56,361 nucleotides of DNA from Burkholderiales bacterium (GTDB lineage: Bacteria > Pseudomonadota > Gammaproteobacteria > Burkholderiales > Burkholderiaceae_C), in the NCBI GenBank assembly GCA_016192425.1, contig JACPUE010000055.1, positions 1-56,361 on the forward strand, in the 5' to 3' direction. Of this stretch, positions 7,817-15,889 are shown piece by piece. Position numbers and translations under genes: made by a program. Every line of letters starts with the position of its first letter. Positions within the stretch are counted from its first letter, which is position 1. Below the pieces are notes generated by a model. The model saw nothing but the letters and a program-made list of their open reading frames with translations, was not told where the DNA came from and ran no database searches.

Positions 7817-8922
7817 AGCAACCCCCTGGTGGCCGTACGCCGATGCATCAACCACAGCAGATACCCCCCGCCGAGCACGGCGGTGAGCACACCCACGGGC
7901 AGCTCCTGCGGCGCCAGCAGGCCGCGCGCCAGCAGGTCGGCGCCCGCCAGCAGCGCGCCACCCATCAGGCTGGCCAGCAGCATGAGGCGGCCATGCGTCA
8001 CGCTCACGGCGGCGCGCACCAGGTGCGGCGCGGCCAGGCCGACAAAGGCAATCAGCCCGGTCTGCGCCACCGCCGTGCCGGTGGCCAGCGCCAGCACGGC
8101 CACCAGCGCGGCGCGCAGCGGCGCCAGCGGCAAGCCCAGGCTTTGGGCCGTGGATTCGCCCAACGCCAGCGCATCAAGCGCACGAGACAGCCCCCAGGCC
8201 GCCGCCAGGCAGGGCAGCCACACCGCCAGCATGAGCAGGCAGGACGTCCAGCCCACAAAGCCGGTGGAGCCCAGCAAAAAGGCCTGCATGGCCTGCAGCG
8301 AGTCGGGCGACAGGAGCAGGATGAGCGAGGTGCACGCCCCCAGCACCACACCCACCACCACGCCCGCCAGCAGCAGGCGCAGCGTGTGCTGCACCCCGCG
8401 CGCCAGCACCAGCGTGAGCAGCACGGCCAGCACCGCACCCGCAAAGGCGGCGCCCGTGAGCCCCAGGCGCACCAGCCAGTGGCTGGAATACACCGACACC
8501 GCCATGGCCGCGCTGGCCCCGCCCACCATGCCTGCGCCGCCGCCCATCAGCGCCAGCACGGTGGCCACGCCCAGCGACGCGCCCGAGGCGCTGCCCAGCA
8601 GGTAGGGGTCGGCCAGCGGGTTGCGGAACAAGCCCTGCGCCACGGCGCCCGCCAGGCCCAGCAGCGCACCGGCGGCCCAGGCACCCAGGGTGCGCGGCAG
8701 GCGGATGTCCCAGACGATCTGCAAGGCCATGGCGCGCTCGGCGGCGTCGCCCTGCCCGCCCCGCAGCAGGGGCCAGAGGTTCTCCAGCCCGGTGCTGCCC
8801 ACGCCCGTGCCCAGCAGCACCAGCAGCGCGCCCAGCAGTGCCAGCAACACGGCCAGCCCGTGCGCCCAGCCGGGGCCGCGTGCGGGGGATGCGGGGGTGC
8901 CCAGGGCCATGGCGGTGCTCAC
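7813..8922 (-). CDS. btuC: Vitamin B12 ABC transporter permease BtuC (FecCD family)
   Basis: A 369-residue FecCD-family permease with about ten hydrophobic segments. Family motifs are 'RLPRTLGAWAAGALLGLAGA', 'FRNPLADPYLLGSASGASLG' and, near the C-terminus, 'IAFVGLAAPHLVR' and 'LPVGVLTAVLGGGYLLWLM'. It forms the inner-membrane channel of the BtuCDF importer. A GTG at 8922 overlaps the btuF stop as GTGA and gives the normal family length; an ATG five codons later is an alternative. The stop overlaps the btuD GTG. The longer open frame to 9801 is shadow coding inside btuF. Confidence 0.92.
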   Translation of the reverse strand: MSTAMALGTPASPARGPGWAHGLAVLLALLGALLVLLGTGVGSTGLENLWPLLRGGQGDAAERAMALQIVWDIRLPRTLGAWAAGALLGLAGAVAQGLFRNPLADPYLLGSASGASLGVATVLALMGGGAGMVGGASAAMAVSVYSSHWLVRLGLTGAAFAGAVLAVLLTLVLARGVQHTLRLLLAGVVVGVVLGACTSLILLLSPDSLQAMQAFLLGSTGFVGWTSCLLMLAVWLPCLAAAWGLSRALDALALGESTAQSLGLPLAPLRAALVAVLALATGTAVAQTGLIAFVGLAAPHLVRAAVSVTHGRLMLLASLMGGALLAGADLLARGLLAPQELPVGVLTAVLGGGYLLWLMHRRTATRGLL

Positions 8923-9869
8923 CGCGCGCCTCCGCGCGCTGGCTGGCCCTGGGCCCTGGGCGAGCCCTTGGCCGCCGCCCCGCCCGCATGGCGCTCCAGG
9001 CAGGCGGCCATCAGGCGCGCGGCCTCGGCCATGCGCGGGCCGGGGCGGATCAGCACGTCGGACTCTTCGGGCGAGAACACGCACAGGCGCTGCCCGCGCA
9101 GCGCGCGCATCTGGCCCCAGCCGGGGCGCGCGGCCAGGCCTTCGGCGCTGCGCGCGCCGACCATGATGAGGTCGGGGTCGGCGCGCACCACGTATTCGGG
9201 GTTGAGCTTGGGGAACGGCCCCAGCGCATCCGGCAGGATGTTGCGCGCACCCAGGCGCGTGAGCGTTTCGCCAATGAAGGAGCCCGGCCCGGCGCCAAAC
9301 GGGCCGGGGTTGACCTCGAAGTACACGCGCGCGCCGCGCGCCTGCGGGCTGAGCGACTGCGCCGCCGCCTGCACGCCCGCATCGGTGGCGCGCCACACGC
9401 GCTGCGCATCGGGCACGCCCAGCAACTGGCCGACCTTGCCCAGCACGCGCTGCATGTCGGCGTAGGTTTTGGGCTCGAGTGCGACCACGGGAATGCCCAG
9501 GGCTTCGAGCCGCGCCGCCGCGCGCGAAGAGGTGGCCATGAGCACCACGTCGGGCCGCAGCGCGACGATGGCTTCGATGTTCGGATCCAGCCCGCCGCCC
9601 ACCTGGGGGAGCTTGCGCACGCTGTCGGGCCAGTTGGTGTAGCGGTCCACGCCCACCAGGCGCTGGCATTGATCCAGCGCGCACACGGTTTCTGCCAGCG
9701 AGGGCAGCAGGCTCACGATGCGCTGCGGCGTGCGCGCCAGCTGCACGGCATGGCCCCGGTCGTCGGTGAGCTGCACGCCCTGTGCGCGCGCCGTGCCCCA
9801 CATCAGCAGCAGCAGCGCCAGCAGCACGGCCACCACGATCACGATGCGTTTGACAGGGGTGGGTTTCAT
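8919..9869 (-). CDS. btuF: Periplasmic cobalamin-binding protein BtuF
   Basis: A 316-residue periplasmic binding protein. The N-terminus is basic, then a long hydrophobic core (about residues 8-27) and a likely signal cleavage near 'ARAQG'. The mature part starts with the usual 'RIVSLLPSLAETVCALD', followed by 'VGVDRYTNWPDSVRKLPQVG' and 'ALRPDVVL', a standard BtuF/FhuD-like layout. It passes B12 from BtuB/TonB to BtuCD. The ATG at 9869 overlaps the cobU stop by 4 bp. A Pro/Ala/Gly-rich tail of about 20 residues follows the folded domain. Confidence 0.9.
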   Translation of the reverse strand: MKPTPVKRIVIVVAVLLALLLLMWGTARAQGVQLTDDRGHAVQLARTPQRIVSLLPSLAETVCALDQCQRLVGVDRYTNWPDSVRKLPQVGGGLDPNIEAIVALRPDVVLMATSSRAAARLEALGIPVVALEPKTYADMQRVLGKVGQLLGVPDAQRVWRATDAGVQAAAQSLSPQARGARVYFEVNPGPFGAGPGSFIGETLTRLGARNILPDALGPFPKLNPEYVVRADPDLIMVGARSAEGLAARPGWGQMRALRGQRLCVFSPEESDVLIRPGPRMAEAARLMAACLERHAGGAAAKGSPRAQGQPARGGAR

Positions 9870-10465
9870 GCTGCGGATTCTTTCAGGGTCAGCGGCAGCC
9901 CTGCCGCCATGAAGGTGACGCGCTGGCACGCCCGTGCCACCTGCTGGTTGAGCTGGCCCAGCGCATCGACGAAGGCGCGCACCTCGCGCCCCATCGGGAT
10001 GACGCCCAGGCCGATCTCGTTGCCCACCAGCACCACGGGGCCGGGGGCTTGCTCGATTGCTATCAAAAACATAGCTGCTTGCGCTTGCCAGTTGTGCGCT
10101 AGAGCCTGTTTTTTTTCAAAATCCAGAGCCTCGGCACCTGCGGGCATGGCCCAGTTCGTGAGCCACAGCGTGAGGCAGTCCACCACCAGCAGGGTGTGCG
10201 GTGCGCTCTCGCGCTGCAGCGCGGCAGCCAGGTCGCGCGGCTCCTCCAGCGTGGCCAGGCCGGGCACGCGCTCGGCGCGGTCGCGCTGGTGGCGTGCGAT
10301 GCGTGCGCGCATTTCCTCGTCCCAGGGCTGGGCCGTGGCCACCAGCAGCGCGCGGTGCTGCGGCGCCTGCGCCAGCCAGTGGGCGGCGAGCAGCTCGGCG
10401 CGGCGCGACTTGCCGCTCTTTTGCCCGCCCAGGATGAGTTCGCTGCGCGCGATGTTGGCGTTCAT
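9866..10465 (-). CDS. cobU: Adenosylcobinamide kinase / adenosylcobinamide-phosphate guanylyltransferase (with R1-encoded insert)
   Basis: A 199-residue CobU/CobP protein. It has a P-loop 'GGQKSGKSRRAE' (residues 13-24), 'VATAQPWDEEM' with the 'RIARHQRDR' helix carrying the guanylylated His, then 'VVDCLTLWLTNWA' and 'VGNEIGLGVIPMGR'. It phosphorylates adenosylcobinamide and attaches GMP during lower-ligand assembly. The segment between the TLWLTN and GNEIG motifs (about residues 112-136) is encoded by an R1 repeat (10057-10123) kept in frame; it replaces a surface loop that varies in the family. The key motifs are intact, so activity is likely kept. It overlaps cobB upstream and btuF downstream by 4 bp. 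Confidence 0.93.
   Translation of the reverse strand: MNANIARSELILGGQKSGKSRRAELLAAHWLAQAPQHRALLVATAQPWDEEMRARIARHQRDRAERVPGLATLEEPRDLAAALQRESAPHTLLVVDCLTLWLTNWAMPAGAEALDFEKKQALAHNWQAQAAMFLIAIEQAPGPVVLVGNEIGLGVIPMGREVRAFVDALGQLNQQVARACQRVTFMAAGLPLTLKESAA
10057..10123 (+). repeat. R1 double-hairpin repeat, copy C (inside cobU)
   Basis: On the plus strand it begins TTGCTATCAAAAACATAGC, then TGCTTGCGCTTGCCAG and TTGTGCGCTAGAGCC, ending in a T-rich tail. It lies antisense to cobU and is read through in frame as an Ala/Gln/Lys-rich segment without a stop. Confidence 0.85.
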
Positions 10466-11796
10466 GCGCCCTCCCCGCCCAGCAGGTGCGCCACGGCCCG
10501 CGGGCTGGAGGCAAACCAGGCATGGAAGTAGCTGGCGTGCAGGCGGCCGCTGCGGTACAGCGCCTCGCCCGCGCCGGGCGCCGGGGCTTCGCCGGGGCGG
10601 CTGCTGCGCGCGATGGCCGGTGCGCTGCTGGCCAGCGTGGAGTAATGGAAGGTATGGCCGCGCAGCACCTGCCCCGCCACCGCAAGCTGTTGCGGCCCCA
10701 GCCCCGCCAGGCGTTTGTTGAGCGTGGCCTGGCCGGGCAGCAGGCCCCACAGGGGCTGCACCGTGCCGTTCTGCAGCTGCACCGATTCACACAGCGCCAC
10801 CATGCCGCCGCATTCGGCCCACAGGGGGCGGCCCGCCTCCAGGTGCTGCTGCAGGCCGGCGCGCAGGCCGGTGTTGGCGGCAATGCGCGCGGCGTGCAGC
10901 TCGGGGTAGCCGCCGGGCAGCCACACGGCGTCGCAGGGCGGGAGGCCATCGCCTGCCAGCGGCGAGAAGAAGCGCACCTGCGCGCCGAGCTGCTCCAGCG
11001 TCTGCAGGTTGGCAGCGTAGATGAAGCTGAAAGCCGCATCGCGCGCCACGGCCACGGTGCGCCCGGCCAGCAGAGGGGGTATGGGCTCCAGGTCTTGCGC
11101 TGCGGGGAATGGCACGGCCCAGCGTTGCAGGTCGTCAGCCCCCATCCGGCCCAGGGGCGTGGCGGCCAGCGCATCGGCGGCGGCGTCCAGGCGCTGCAGG
11201 GCGTCGGGCAGCTCGTGCGCGGCGACCAGGCCCAGGTGGCGCTCGGGCAGCAGCGCCGGGCCCTCGCCCAGCGTGATGCGTGCCAGCGCGCCCTGCCAGT
11301 CCTGCGGATCGCGCAGGCCGGCGCGCAGCATGTCGGCATGGCGCGCACTGCCCACGCGGTTGGCCAGCACGCCCGCCCAGGGCAGGCCGGGCCGGTAGTC
11401 GCGCAGCCCATGGGCCAGCGCACCAAAGGTGCCCGCCATGGCCGAGGCGTCGATCACCGCCAGCACCGGCACGCCAAAGCGCTGCGCCAGGTCGGCGGCA
11501 CTGGGGTCGCCGTCGAACAGGCCCATCACGCCTTCGATGAGGATCAGATCCGCCTGCAGCGCTGCGTCGTGCAGGCGCTGGACGCAGTCCTGCGCTCCGT
11601 TGATCCACAGGTCCAGCGAATGCACCGGTGCGCCGCTGGCGAGTTCATGCCAGTGCGGGTCCAGAAAGTCCGGCCCGCACTTGAACACGCGCACGCGCCG
11701 CCCCTGCCGCGCATGCAGGCGCGCCAGCGCGGCCGTGACCGTAGTCTTGCCCTGGCCCGAGGCCGGGGCGGCAATCAGCAATGCGGGGCAACTCAT
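10462..11796 (-). CDS. cobB: Cobyrinate a,c-diamide synthase
   Basis: A 444-residue CbiA/CobB amidotransferase that uses glutamine and ATP to amidate the a and c carboxylates of (cobalt-)cobyrinate. The N-terminal P-loop-like ATPase domain opens with 'APASGQGKTTVTAALARLHA' and has 'FKCGPDFLDPHWHELASG' and 'LIEGVMGLFDG'. The C-terminal glutaminase domain has the nucleophile Cys in 'LWAECGGMVAL', 'WLPGGYPELHA' and a catalytic-type His in 'HTFHYS'. CAGGAG lies 8 nt before the ATG at 11796. Given the early-cobalt neighbours, cbiA is the better pathway name; cobB is the common annotation. It overlaps cobU by 4 bp. Confidence 0.95.
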   Translation of the reverse strand: MSCPALLIAAPASGQGKTTVTAALARLHARQGRRVRVFKCGPDFLDPHWHELASGAPVHSLDLWINGAQDCVQRLHDAALQADLILIEGVMGLFDGDPSAADLAQRFGVPVLAVIDASAMAGTFGALAHGLRDYRPGLPWAGVLANRVGSARHADMLRAGLRDPQDWQGALARITLGEGPALLPERHLGLVAAHELPDALQRLDAAADALAATPLGRMGADDLQRWAVPFPAAQDLEPIPPLLAGRTVAVARDAAFSFIYAANLQTLEQLGAQVRFFSPLAGDGLPPCDAVWLPGGYPELHAARIAANTGLRAGLQQHLEAGRPLWAECGGMVALCESVQLQNGTVQPLWGLLPGQATLNKRLAGLGPQQLAVAGQVLRGHTFHYSTLASSAPAIARSSRPGEAPAPGAGEALYRSGRLHASYFHAWFASSPRAVAHLLGGEGA

Positions 11797-11842
11797 CGCA
11801 CACACTCCTGGAGCTGGATAACACCCACAACGCTGGAATCCA

Positions 11843-11954
11843 GCCCGCCCCAAGCGCGAGCCGCCGTGCAAGGGCCGCCCCGCCGCACTGGCGGCGTCCC
11901 CCTTCCCACGCGAAGCGTGAGAGAAGGGGGAAGGCGCGAAGCGCCACAGGGGGT
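11843..11954 (-). repeat. R2 dispersed repeat, copy a (with internal hairpin)
   Basis: Read on the minus strand it starts ACCCCCTGTGGCGCTTCGCG, continues CCTTCCCCCTTCTC, then an internal hairpin around ACGC-TTC-GCGT flanked by CCCCTTC/GAAGGGG arms, and ends GGCGGGGCGGCCCTTGCACGG. The beginning and end match the copy at 55931-56016. It fills the btuB-cobB gap (11797-11959) and may act as a transcription or RNA-stability element. Confidence 0.7.
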
Positions 11955-11959
11955 TGGTC

Positions 11960-13873
11960 TCACAACGGTGCCCACTTGAGGCCGACGTAGAGCGTACGGC
12001 CTGGGGTGGCGTAGGTACGCGCCAGCTCGTAGGCCTTGTCGCCCAGGTTGTCGATGCGCGCCAGCAGCGTGTAGTCGCGCGCCAGGCGGGTGCTGGCATA
12101 CAGGTTGACGAGCGTGTAGCCGCCCAGCACCTGGGTGTTGGCATCGTTCTCAAAGCGCCGACCCGAGGCCTGCAGCTCTGCACCCAGCGTCCAGCCCGCA
12201 ATCTGCGTGTCAGCCCCAAAGGTGGCGTGGCGCTTGGCGCGGCGGCGCAACTGCTTTCCACTGTCCAGGTCGCGCGGGTTCTGCAGGTCGATGGAGCCGT
12301 TCCACTGCACACCCGCCCAGTGGTGCGAGGCCGCCAGCGTGAGTCCTTCGTACTGCGCGCGCGCCACGTTGGCGTAGCAGCCAAAAGTAGAGGCGCAGGC
12401 GCCCGCGCCGCTGAACAGGATCAGGTTGCTGAGCCGGTTGCGGTACACGGTGGCCGAGAAGCTGCTGCGGCCCTGGACGTAGCGCAGGCCCAGTTCGGCG
12501 TTGTGGCTGGTTTCAGGCAGCAGGCTGGCCACGCCGTATTGGCTGAAGCGCTGGTACAGCGTGGGCGCACGGAAGGCTGTGCCCACCGACGCCGTCGCGC
12601 GCCATTGCGGCGTGATGGCGTAGCCGTAAGCCAGGCTGCCGGTGCCCTTGCCGCCGAATTCGCTGTCGTCGTCGTGCCGCACATTGAGCTGCACCGTATG
12701 GCCGCCCGCGTTGTAACCGTAGCCCAGCGCCAGCGCGTCTTGCGAACGGCTTCGGTCCAGCGTGGTGCTCCAGGCGTCCAGGGCGGGGTTGTACAGGTGG
12801 TCTTCGCGGCGCTCCAGCGCAGCGCTGAAGCGGTGCGCGCCCAGGCGGTATTCGTTCTGCCACAGGTAGCCGCGCAGGTCGGTTTCGGTACGGTAGGGCG
12901 AGGGCGTGGTTTCGTAGTGGGTGGACGAATCCGTGACCGACACGCGGGTGCTGTAGGCCTCGGTCCACTGCGCGGCCCAGTTCAGGCCCGCGGTGCGCAG
13001 GCGGCTGTGGTTGCGGTCGTCTACCGGGCTGGCGGGCTTGTAGCCCGAATTGTCGTAGCCCGAGTTCAGCTGGCTGGCCAGCAGCGTGGCGTCAAGCTTG
13101 TGGTGCGCGTTGATCTGGTAGCCCAGGCGCGCGTGGGCCGAGGTGTTGCGGTAGCCGTCGCGGTCGGGGTTGTGCGCGCCGCTGGTCTTGGCATCAAAGC
13201 CGTCGCTGCGCGCATGGGCCAGGCCCAGGGAGTAGTCCAGCGCTTTGTCCACGCCGGCTGCGCCGCTGATACCGGCCTCCAGCTTGCGTGTGCCCTGGCT
13301 GCCCAGGCCCACGCCCACATACGGCGCCGCCGCGCCCTCGCCCTTACGCGTGAAGAGCTGGATCACGCCGCCAATGGCGTCCGAGCCGTACACCGCAGCG
13401 GCGGGGCCGCGCAGCACTTCGATGCGTTCGATCTGCGCCAGCGGGATCTGCTCCCACTGCGCGCCGCCGGTGGATTGCGAGTCCACGCGCACCCCGTCGA
13501 TATAGACGGCGGTGAAGCGCGTCTCGGCCCCACGCAGGTACACGCTGGTAGTACTGCCCATGCCGCCGTTGCGCGCCATCTCCACGCCAGGCAGGCGCGC
13601 GAGCAGGTCGGCCATGCCAGTAGCGCCGCTGGCCTCGATGGTTTCGCGGTCCACGATGGACACGTCGGCCACCAGGTCAGACAGGGGTTGTTCGGTGCGC
13701 GTGGCGGTCACCACCATGTCCTGCAGCGAGGGGACGCGCGCACTGCGTGCCAGCAGCAGGGGTTGCATGGGCTGCTCTGCATGGGCTGCGCAGGCGGCAG
13801 CAAGGGACAGCACGGCGAGGGCGCAAGGGCGCAGCGGCAGCGCACGGCGCACGCAATGAGAGGGCTTGTTCAT
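11960..13873 (-). CDS. btuB: TonB-dependent vitamin B12 receptor BtuB
   Basis: A 637-residue outer-membrane receptor. It has a signal peptide (cleavage near 'AAHAEQ', about residue 32), a TonB box-like 'DMVVTATRTEQ', a plug domain ('SVYLRGAETRFTAVYIDGVR', 'RIEVLRGPAAAVYGSDAIGG') and a 22-strand barrel ending '...LYVGLKWAPL'. The final residue is Leu rather than the usual Phe. The ATG at 13873 fits the signal peptide; an upstream open frame is riboswitch sequence, and the ribosome-binding site is weak. It takes up cobalamin, driven by TonB-ExbB-ExbD. A cobalamin riboswitch upstream controls it, and cobB follows after 163 nt containing an R2 repeat. Confidence 0.93.
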   Translation of the reverse strand: MNKPSHCVRRALPLRPCALAVLSLAAACAAHAEQPMQPLLLARSARVPSLQDMVVTATRTEQPLSDLVADVSIVDRETIEASGATGMADLLARLPGVEMARNGGMGSTTSVYLRGAETRFTAVYIDGVRVDSQSTGGAQWEQIPLAQIERIEVLRGPAAAVYGSDAIGGVIQLFTRKGEGAAAPYVGVGLGSQGTRKLEAGISGAAGVDKALDYSLGLAHARSDGFDAKTSGAHNPDRDGYRNTSAHARLGYQINAHHKLDATLLASQLNSGYDNSGYKPASPVDDRNHSRLRTAGLNWAAQWTEAYSTRVSVTDSSTHYETTPSPYRTETDLRGYLWQNEYRLGAHRFSAALERREDHLYNPALDAWSTTLDRSRSQDALALGYGYNAGGHTVQLNVRHDDDSEFGGKGTGSLAYGYAITPQWRATASVGTAFRAPTLYQRFSQYGVASLLPETSHNAELGLRYVQGRSSFSATVYRNRLSNLILFSGAGACASTFGCYANVARAQYEGLTLAASHHWAGVQWNGSIDLQNPRDLDSGKQLRRRAKRHATFGADTQIAGWTLGAELQASGRRFENDANTQVLGGYTLVNLYASTRLARDYTLLARIDNLGDKAYELARTYATPGRTLYVGLKWAPL

Positions 13874-13964
13874 GGAAATACAGCGAAATCGGAAAACTAC
13901 CTGCGCCGGCTTCCCCGCCGGCAAATAGGCGATACGGCCATGCAGCGCCTGGGGCGCGCACAAC

Positions 13965-14165
13965 CACCGTGTTGGCCGGTATCCGGGCTGGCGGCACGCT
14001 CTCCAACGCCTTCCCAGGCGCTTGTTCAAGGCGCCCAGTGGCTATGTGCTGGAGAGGGAATCGGGTGATTCGTCCGCTGACCGTTGCGGGGGCAGCGCAG
14101 GCTCGGTGCCGCCCCTGGTGGGCGGCAACCTCCCTGCTTCCCGTTGAACTGCGGCATGTGAACCA
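13965..14165 (-). promoter_or_regulatory. Cobalamin riboswitch upstream of btuB
   Basis: On the minus strand the leader contains the expected parts in order: an AACGGGAAGCAGG segment near 14140, GCCTGCGCTGCCCCCGCAAC, 'GGTCAGC', 'CACTGGGCG', 'TGGGAAGGCG', and the B12 box AGCCCGGATACCGGCC at 13974-13989. Below the box lies a CCGGCGGGG-AA-GCCGG-type hairpin that could mask the btuB start region. A TAAAAT -10-like hexamer (complement of 14188-14193) lies just upstream. The gap 13874-14231 is otherwise non-coding. Cobalamin binding should turn btuB, and perhaps the whole cluster, down. Confidence 0.92.
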
Positions 14166-14231
14166 CACCGCGAGCACCAACCTGCTGATTTTACGGCGCT
14201 TTGCCGGGCAACTGCCTACAATCCGGCGGGT

Positions 14232-14453
14232 ATGGCCGCACCGTCCCCCCAAGACCTGATCGCCGAGCGCGTGGAACGCCTGCTGGTGCGCTACGAGCAG
14301 TTGCAGCACACCAATGCGCTGATGGCCCAGCAGATTGCCACGCTCACGCAGGAGCGCGACTCGCTGCGTTCGCGCCTGCAGGCCGCACGCCACCGCATTG
14401 ACGTGCTCATCGAGCGCCTGCCCACCACGCCCGCCCCCGAGGACAAAGCATGA
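14232..14453 (+). CDS. Small ZapB-like coiled-coil protein
   Basis: A 73-residue protein that is almost entirely one coiled-coil helix ('LVRYEQLQHTNALMAQQIAT' followed by heptad-like Leu/Arg spacing to about residue 62). Short coiled-coil proteins of this type commonly precede zapA in Betaproteobacteria and are thought to work with ZapA at the FtsZ ring, like ZapB in E. coli. A TACAAT -10-like box (14217-14222) is only about 10 nt from the ATG, so the 5' UTR would be very short. The stop overlaps the zapA start (ATGA). The function is inferred from neighbour and shape. Confidence 0.75.
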   Translation: MAAPSPQDLIAERVERLLVRYEQLQHTNALMAQQIATLTQERDSLRSRLQAARHRIDVLIERLPTTPAPEDKA

Positions 14454-14815
14454 AGCAGCTCGAAGTGCAAATCATGCAGCAGAGCTATCTGCTGGGCTGC
14501 CCCGAGGGCCGCGAGGCCCGCCTGCTGGACGCCGTGGAGCGCGTGGACACCGCCATGACCCGCATCCGCGACGCAGGCAAGGTGCGCGCACGCGAGCGCA
14601 TCGCGGTGCTGGCGGCGCTGAACCTGGCCTTTGAGCTGGCCGACCGCGAAGCCGCAGAGCTGGCCACCGCAGCCTCGCAAAGCCAGCCCCCGGCGGCGGC
14701 AGGCACCGAAGCCCCTGCCACCGATGCAGCTTTGGCCCCCCAGGGCAACGAGCGCCTGCAGGCGCTGGTGCAGCGCATCGACGAGGTGCTGGGCAGCGAC
14801 GGCCACCTCCTCTGA
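14450..14815 (+). CDS. zapA: Cell division protein ZapA
   Basis: A 121-residue ZapA-family protein that crosslinks FtsZ protofilaments. The N-terminal globular part has 'VQIMQQSYLLGCPEGREARL' and 'AVERVDTAMTRIRDAGKVRA', followed by 'ERIAVLAALNLAFELAD', the family pattern. The middle (about residues 68-98) is a Pro/Ala/Thr-rich linker, longer than in E. coli ZapA. The start overlaps the preceding coiled-coil gene by 4 bp. The 6S RNA gene follows about 40 nt downstream, a conserved arrangement in Proteobacteria. Confidence 0.9.
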   Translation: MKQLEVQIMQQSYLLGCPEGREARLLDAVERVDTAMTRIRDAGKVRARERIAVLAALNLAFELADREAAELATAASQSQPPAAAGTEAPATDAALAPQGNERLQALVQRIDEVLGSDGHLL

Positions 14816-14854
14816 ACGCCACTGCTCGCCACCCAAACCCTCTACAATGGGTGC

Positions 14855-15024
14855 GTCTGCAGTGCCGCCGGGTTTAATTTCCTTGAACCAATGCTCTTAG
14901 AGCCCGGGCTTGGTACATTGCCTGGTGAGCGTGATCGTCTCGCGTCAGATGAACCCAACGCCAGGTTGCCCTCGCCCCCCTGAACCCCCGGTTCAGGATG
15001 ACGGCCCGGCGGCATTTGCAGACA
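14855..15024 (+). ncRNA. ssrS: 6S RNA
   Basis: About 170 nt whose two ends pair: GTCTGCAGTGCCGCCGGG at the start and CCCGGCGGCATTTGCAGAC at the end. Internal arms such as GAGCCCGGGCTTGG and GATGAACCCAACGCCAGG give the long hairpin with a central open bubble typical of 6S RNA. A -10 box TACAAT (14843-14848) sits 7 nt before the first base. It lies directly after zapA, the usual place. 6S RNA sequesters the housekeeping sigma factor holoenzyme in stationary phase. No ygfA homologue follows; the next gene is a TauE permease. Confidence 0.92.
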
Positions 15025-15079
15025 CCTATTCCTGCGGCGCGCAGCCCTTGCGCGCGCACCCACCTCCCGCCGCATCTCC

Positions 15080-15889
15080 ATGGACTTGCTCTTGATTGCC
15101 GAACTGGCCCTGCTGGGCCTGGGCACGGGTTTTCTGGCCGGGCTGCTGGGCATTGGCGGCGGCATGGTGCTGGTGCCCTTTCTGACCCACATCCTGGGCA
15201 AGCAGGGCGTGGCGCCGGGCCTGGCCGTCAAGATGGCGATCGCCACCTCCATGGCCACCATCGTGTTCACCTCCCTCTCCAGCGTACGCGCCCACCACCA
15301 GCGCGGAGCCGTGCGCTGGGACATCGTGCAGCGCCTGGCACCCGGCATCGTGCTGGGCGGCCTGGCCGCAAGCCTGGGGGTGTTCGCCCTGCTCAAGGGC
15401 GGTTTTCTGGCGGCGTTCTTTGCGTTGTTCGTAGGCTTTTCGGCCTGGCAGATGCTGCGCAACAAAAAGCCCGCCCCATCGCGCCAGATGCCCGGCACCG
15501 CAGGCCAGTTGGCAGCGGGCGGCACCATCGGTTTCCTGTCGGGCATGGTGGGTGCGGGCGGCGGCTTTGTCAGCGTGCCCTTCATGGTGTGGTGCAACGT
15601 ACCCATCCACCAGGCCGTGGCGACCAGCGCTGCGCTGGGATTTCCGATCGCGCTGGCCAACGCCTCGGGCTATGTGCTGGGCGGCATGGGGCTGGCGGGG
15701 CTGCCCCCAGCATCGCTGGGCTATGTGTGGCTTCCGGCGCTGGGTGTGATTGCCGCGTGCAGCGTGCTCACCGCGCCGCTGGGCGCACGCGCCGCACACC
15801 AGTGGCCGGTGGATCGCCTGCGCCGCGTCTTTGCGCTGCTGCTCGTGGCGCTGGCAAGCTACATGCTCTGGAAGGGGCTCACGGCCTGA
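15080..15889 (+). CDS. TauE/SafE family sulfite/anion exporter-like permease
   Basis: A 269-residue membrane protein with seven or eight hydrophobic segments and two internal repeats carrying the family glycine motifs 'GFLAGLLGIGGGMVLVP' (near residue 18) and 'GFLSGMVGAGGGFVSVPFM' (near 150). TauE-type proteins export sulfite, sulfoacetate or related anions; the substrate here is unknown. No sulfur-metabolism gene is adjacent. The last 31 bp overlap the convergent 3' end of the GGDEF-EAL gene. Confidence 0.85.
   Translation: MDLLLIAELALLGLGTGFLAGLLGIGGGMVLVPFLTHILGKQGVAPGLAVKMAIATSMATIVFTSLSSVRAHHQRGAVRWDIVQRLAPGIVLGGLAASLGVFALLKGGFLAAFFALFVGFSAWQMLRNKKPAPSRQMPGTAGQLAAGGTIGFLSGMVGAGGGFVSVPFMVWCNVPIHQAVATSAALGFPIALANASGYVLGGMGLAGLPPASLGYVWLPALGVIAACSVLTAPLGARAAHQWPVDRLRRVFALLLVALASYMLWKGLTA

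Noticed and set aside
13874-14393. Open frames through the btuB leader
   Set aside because: The sequence is accounted for by the cobalamin riboswitch and the start of the ZapB-like gene.
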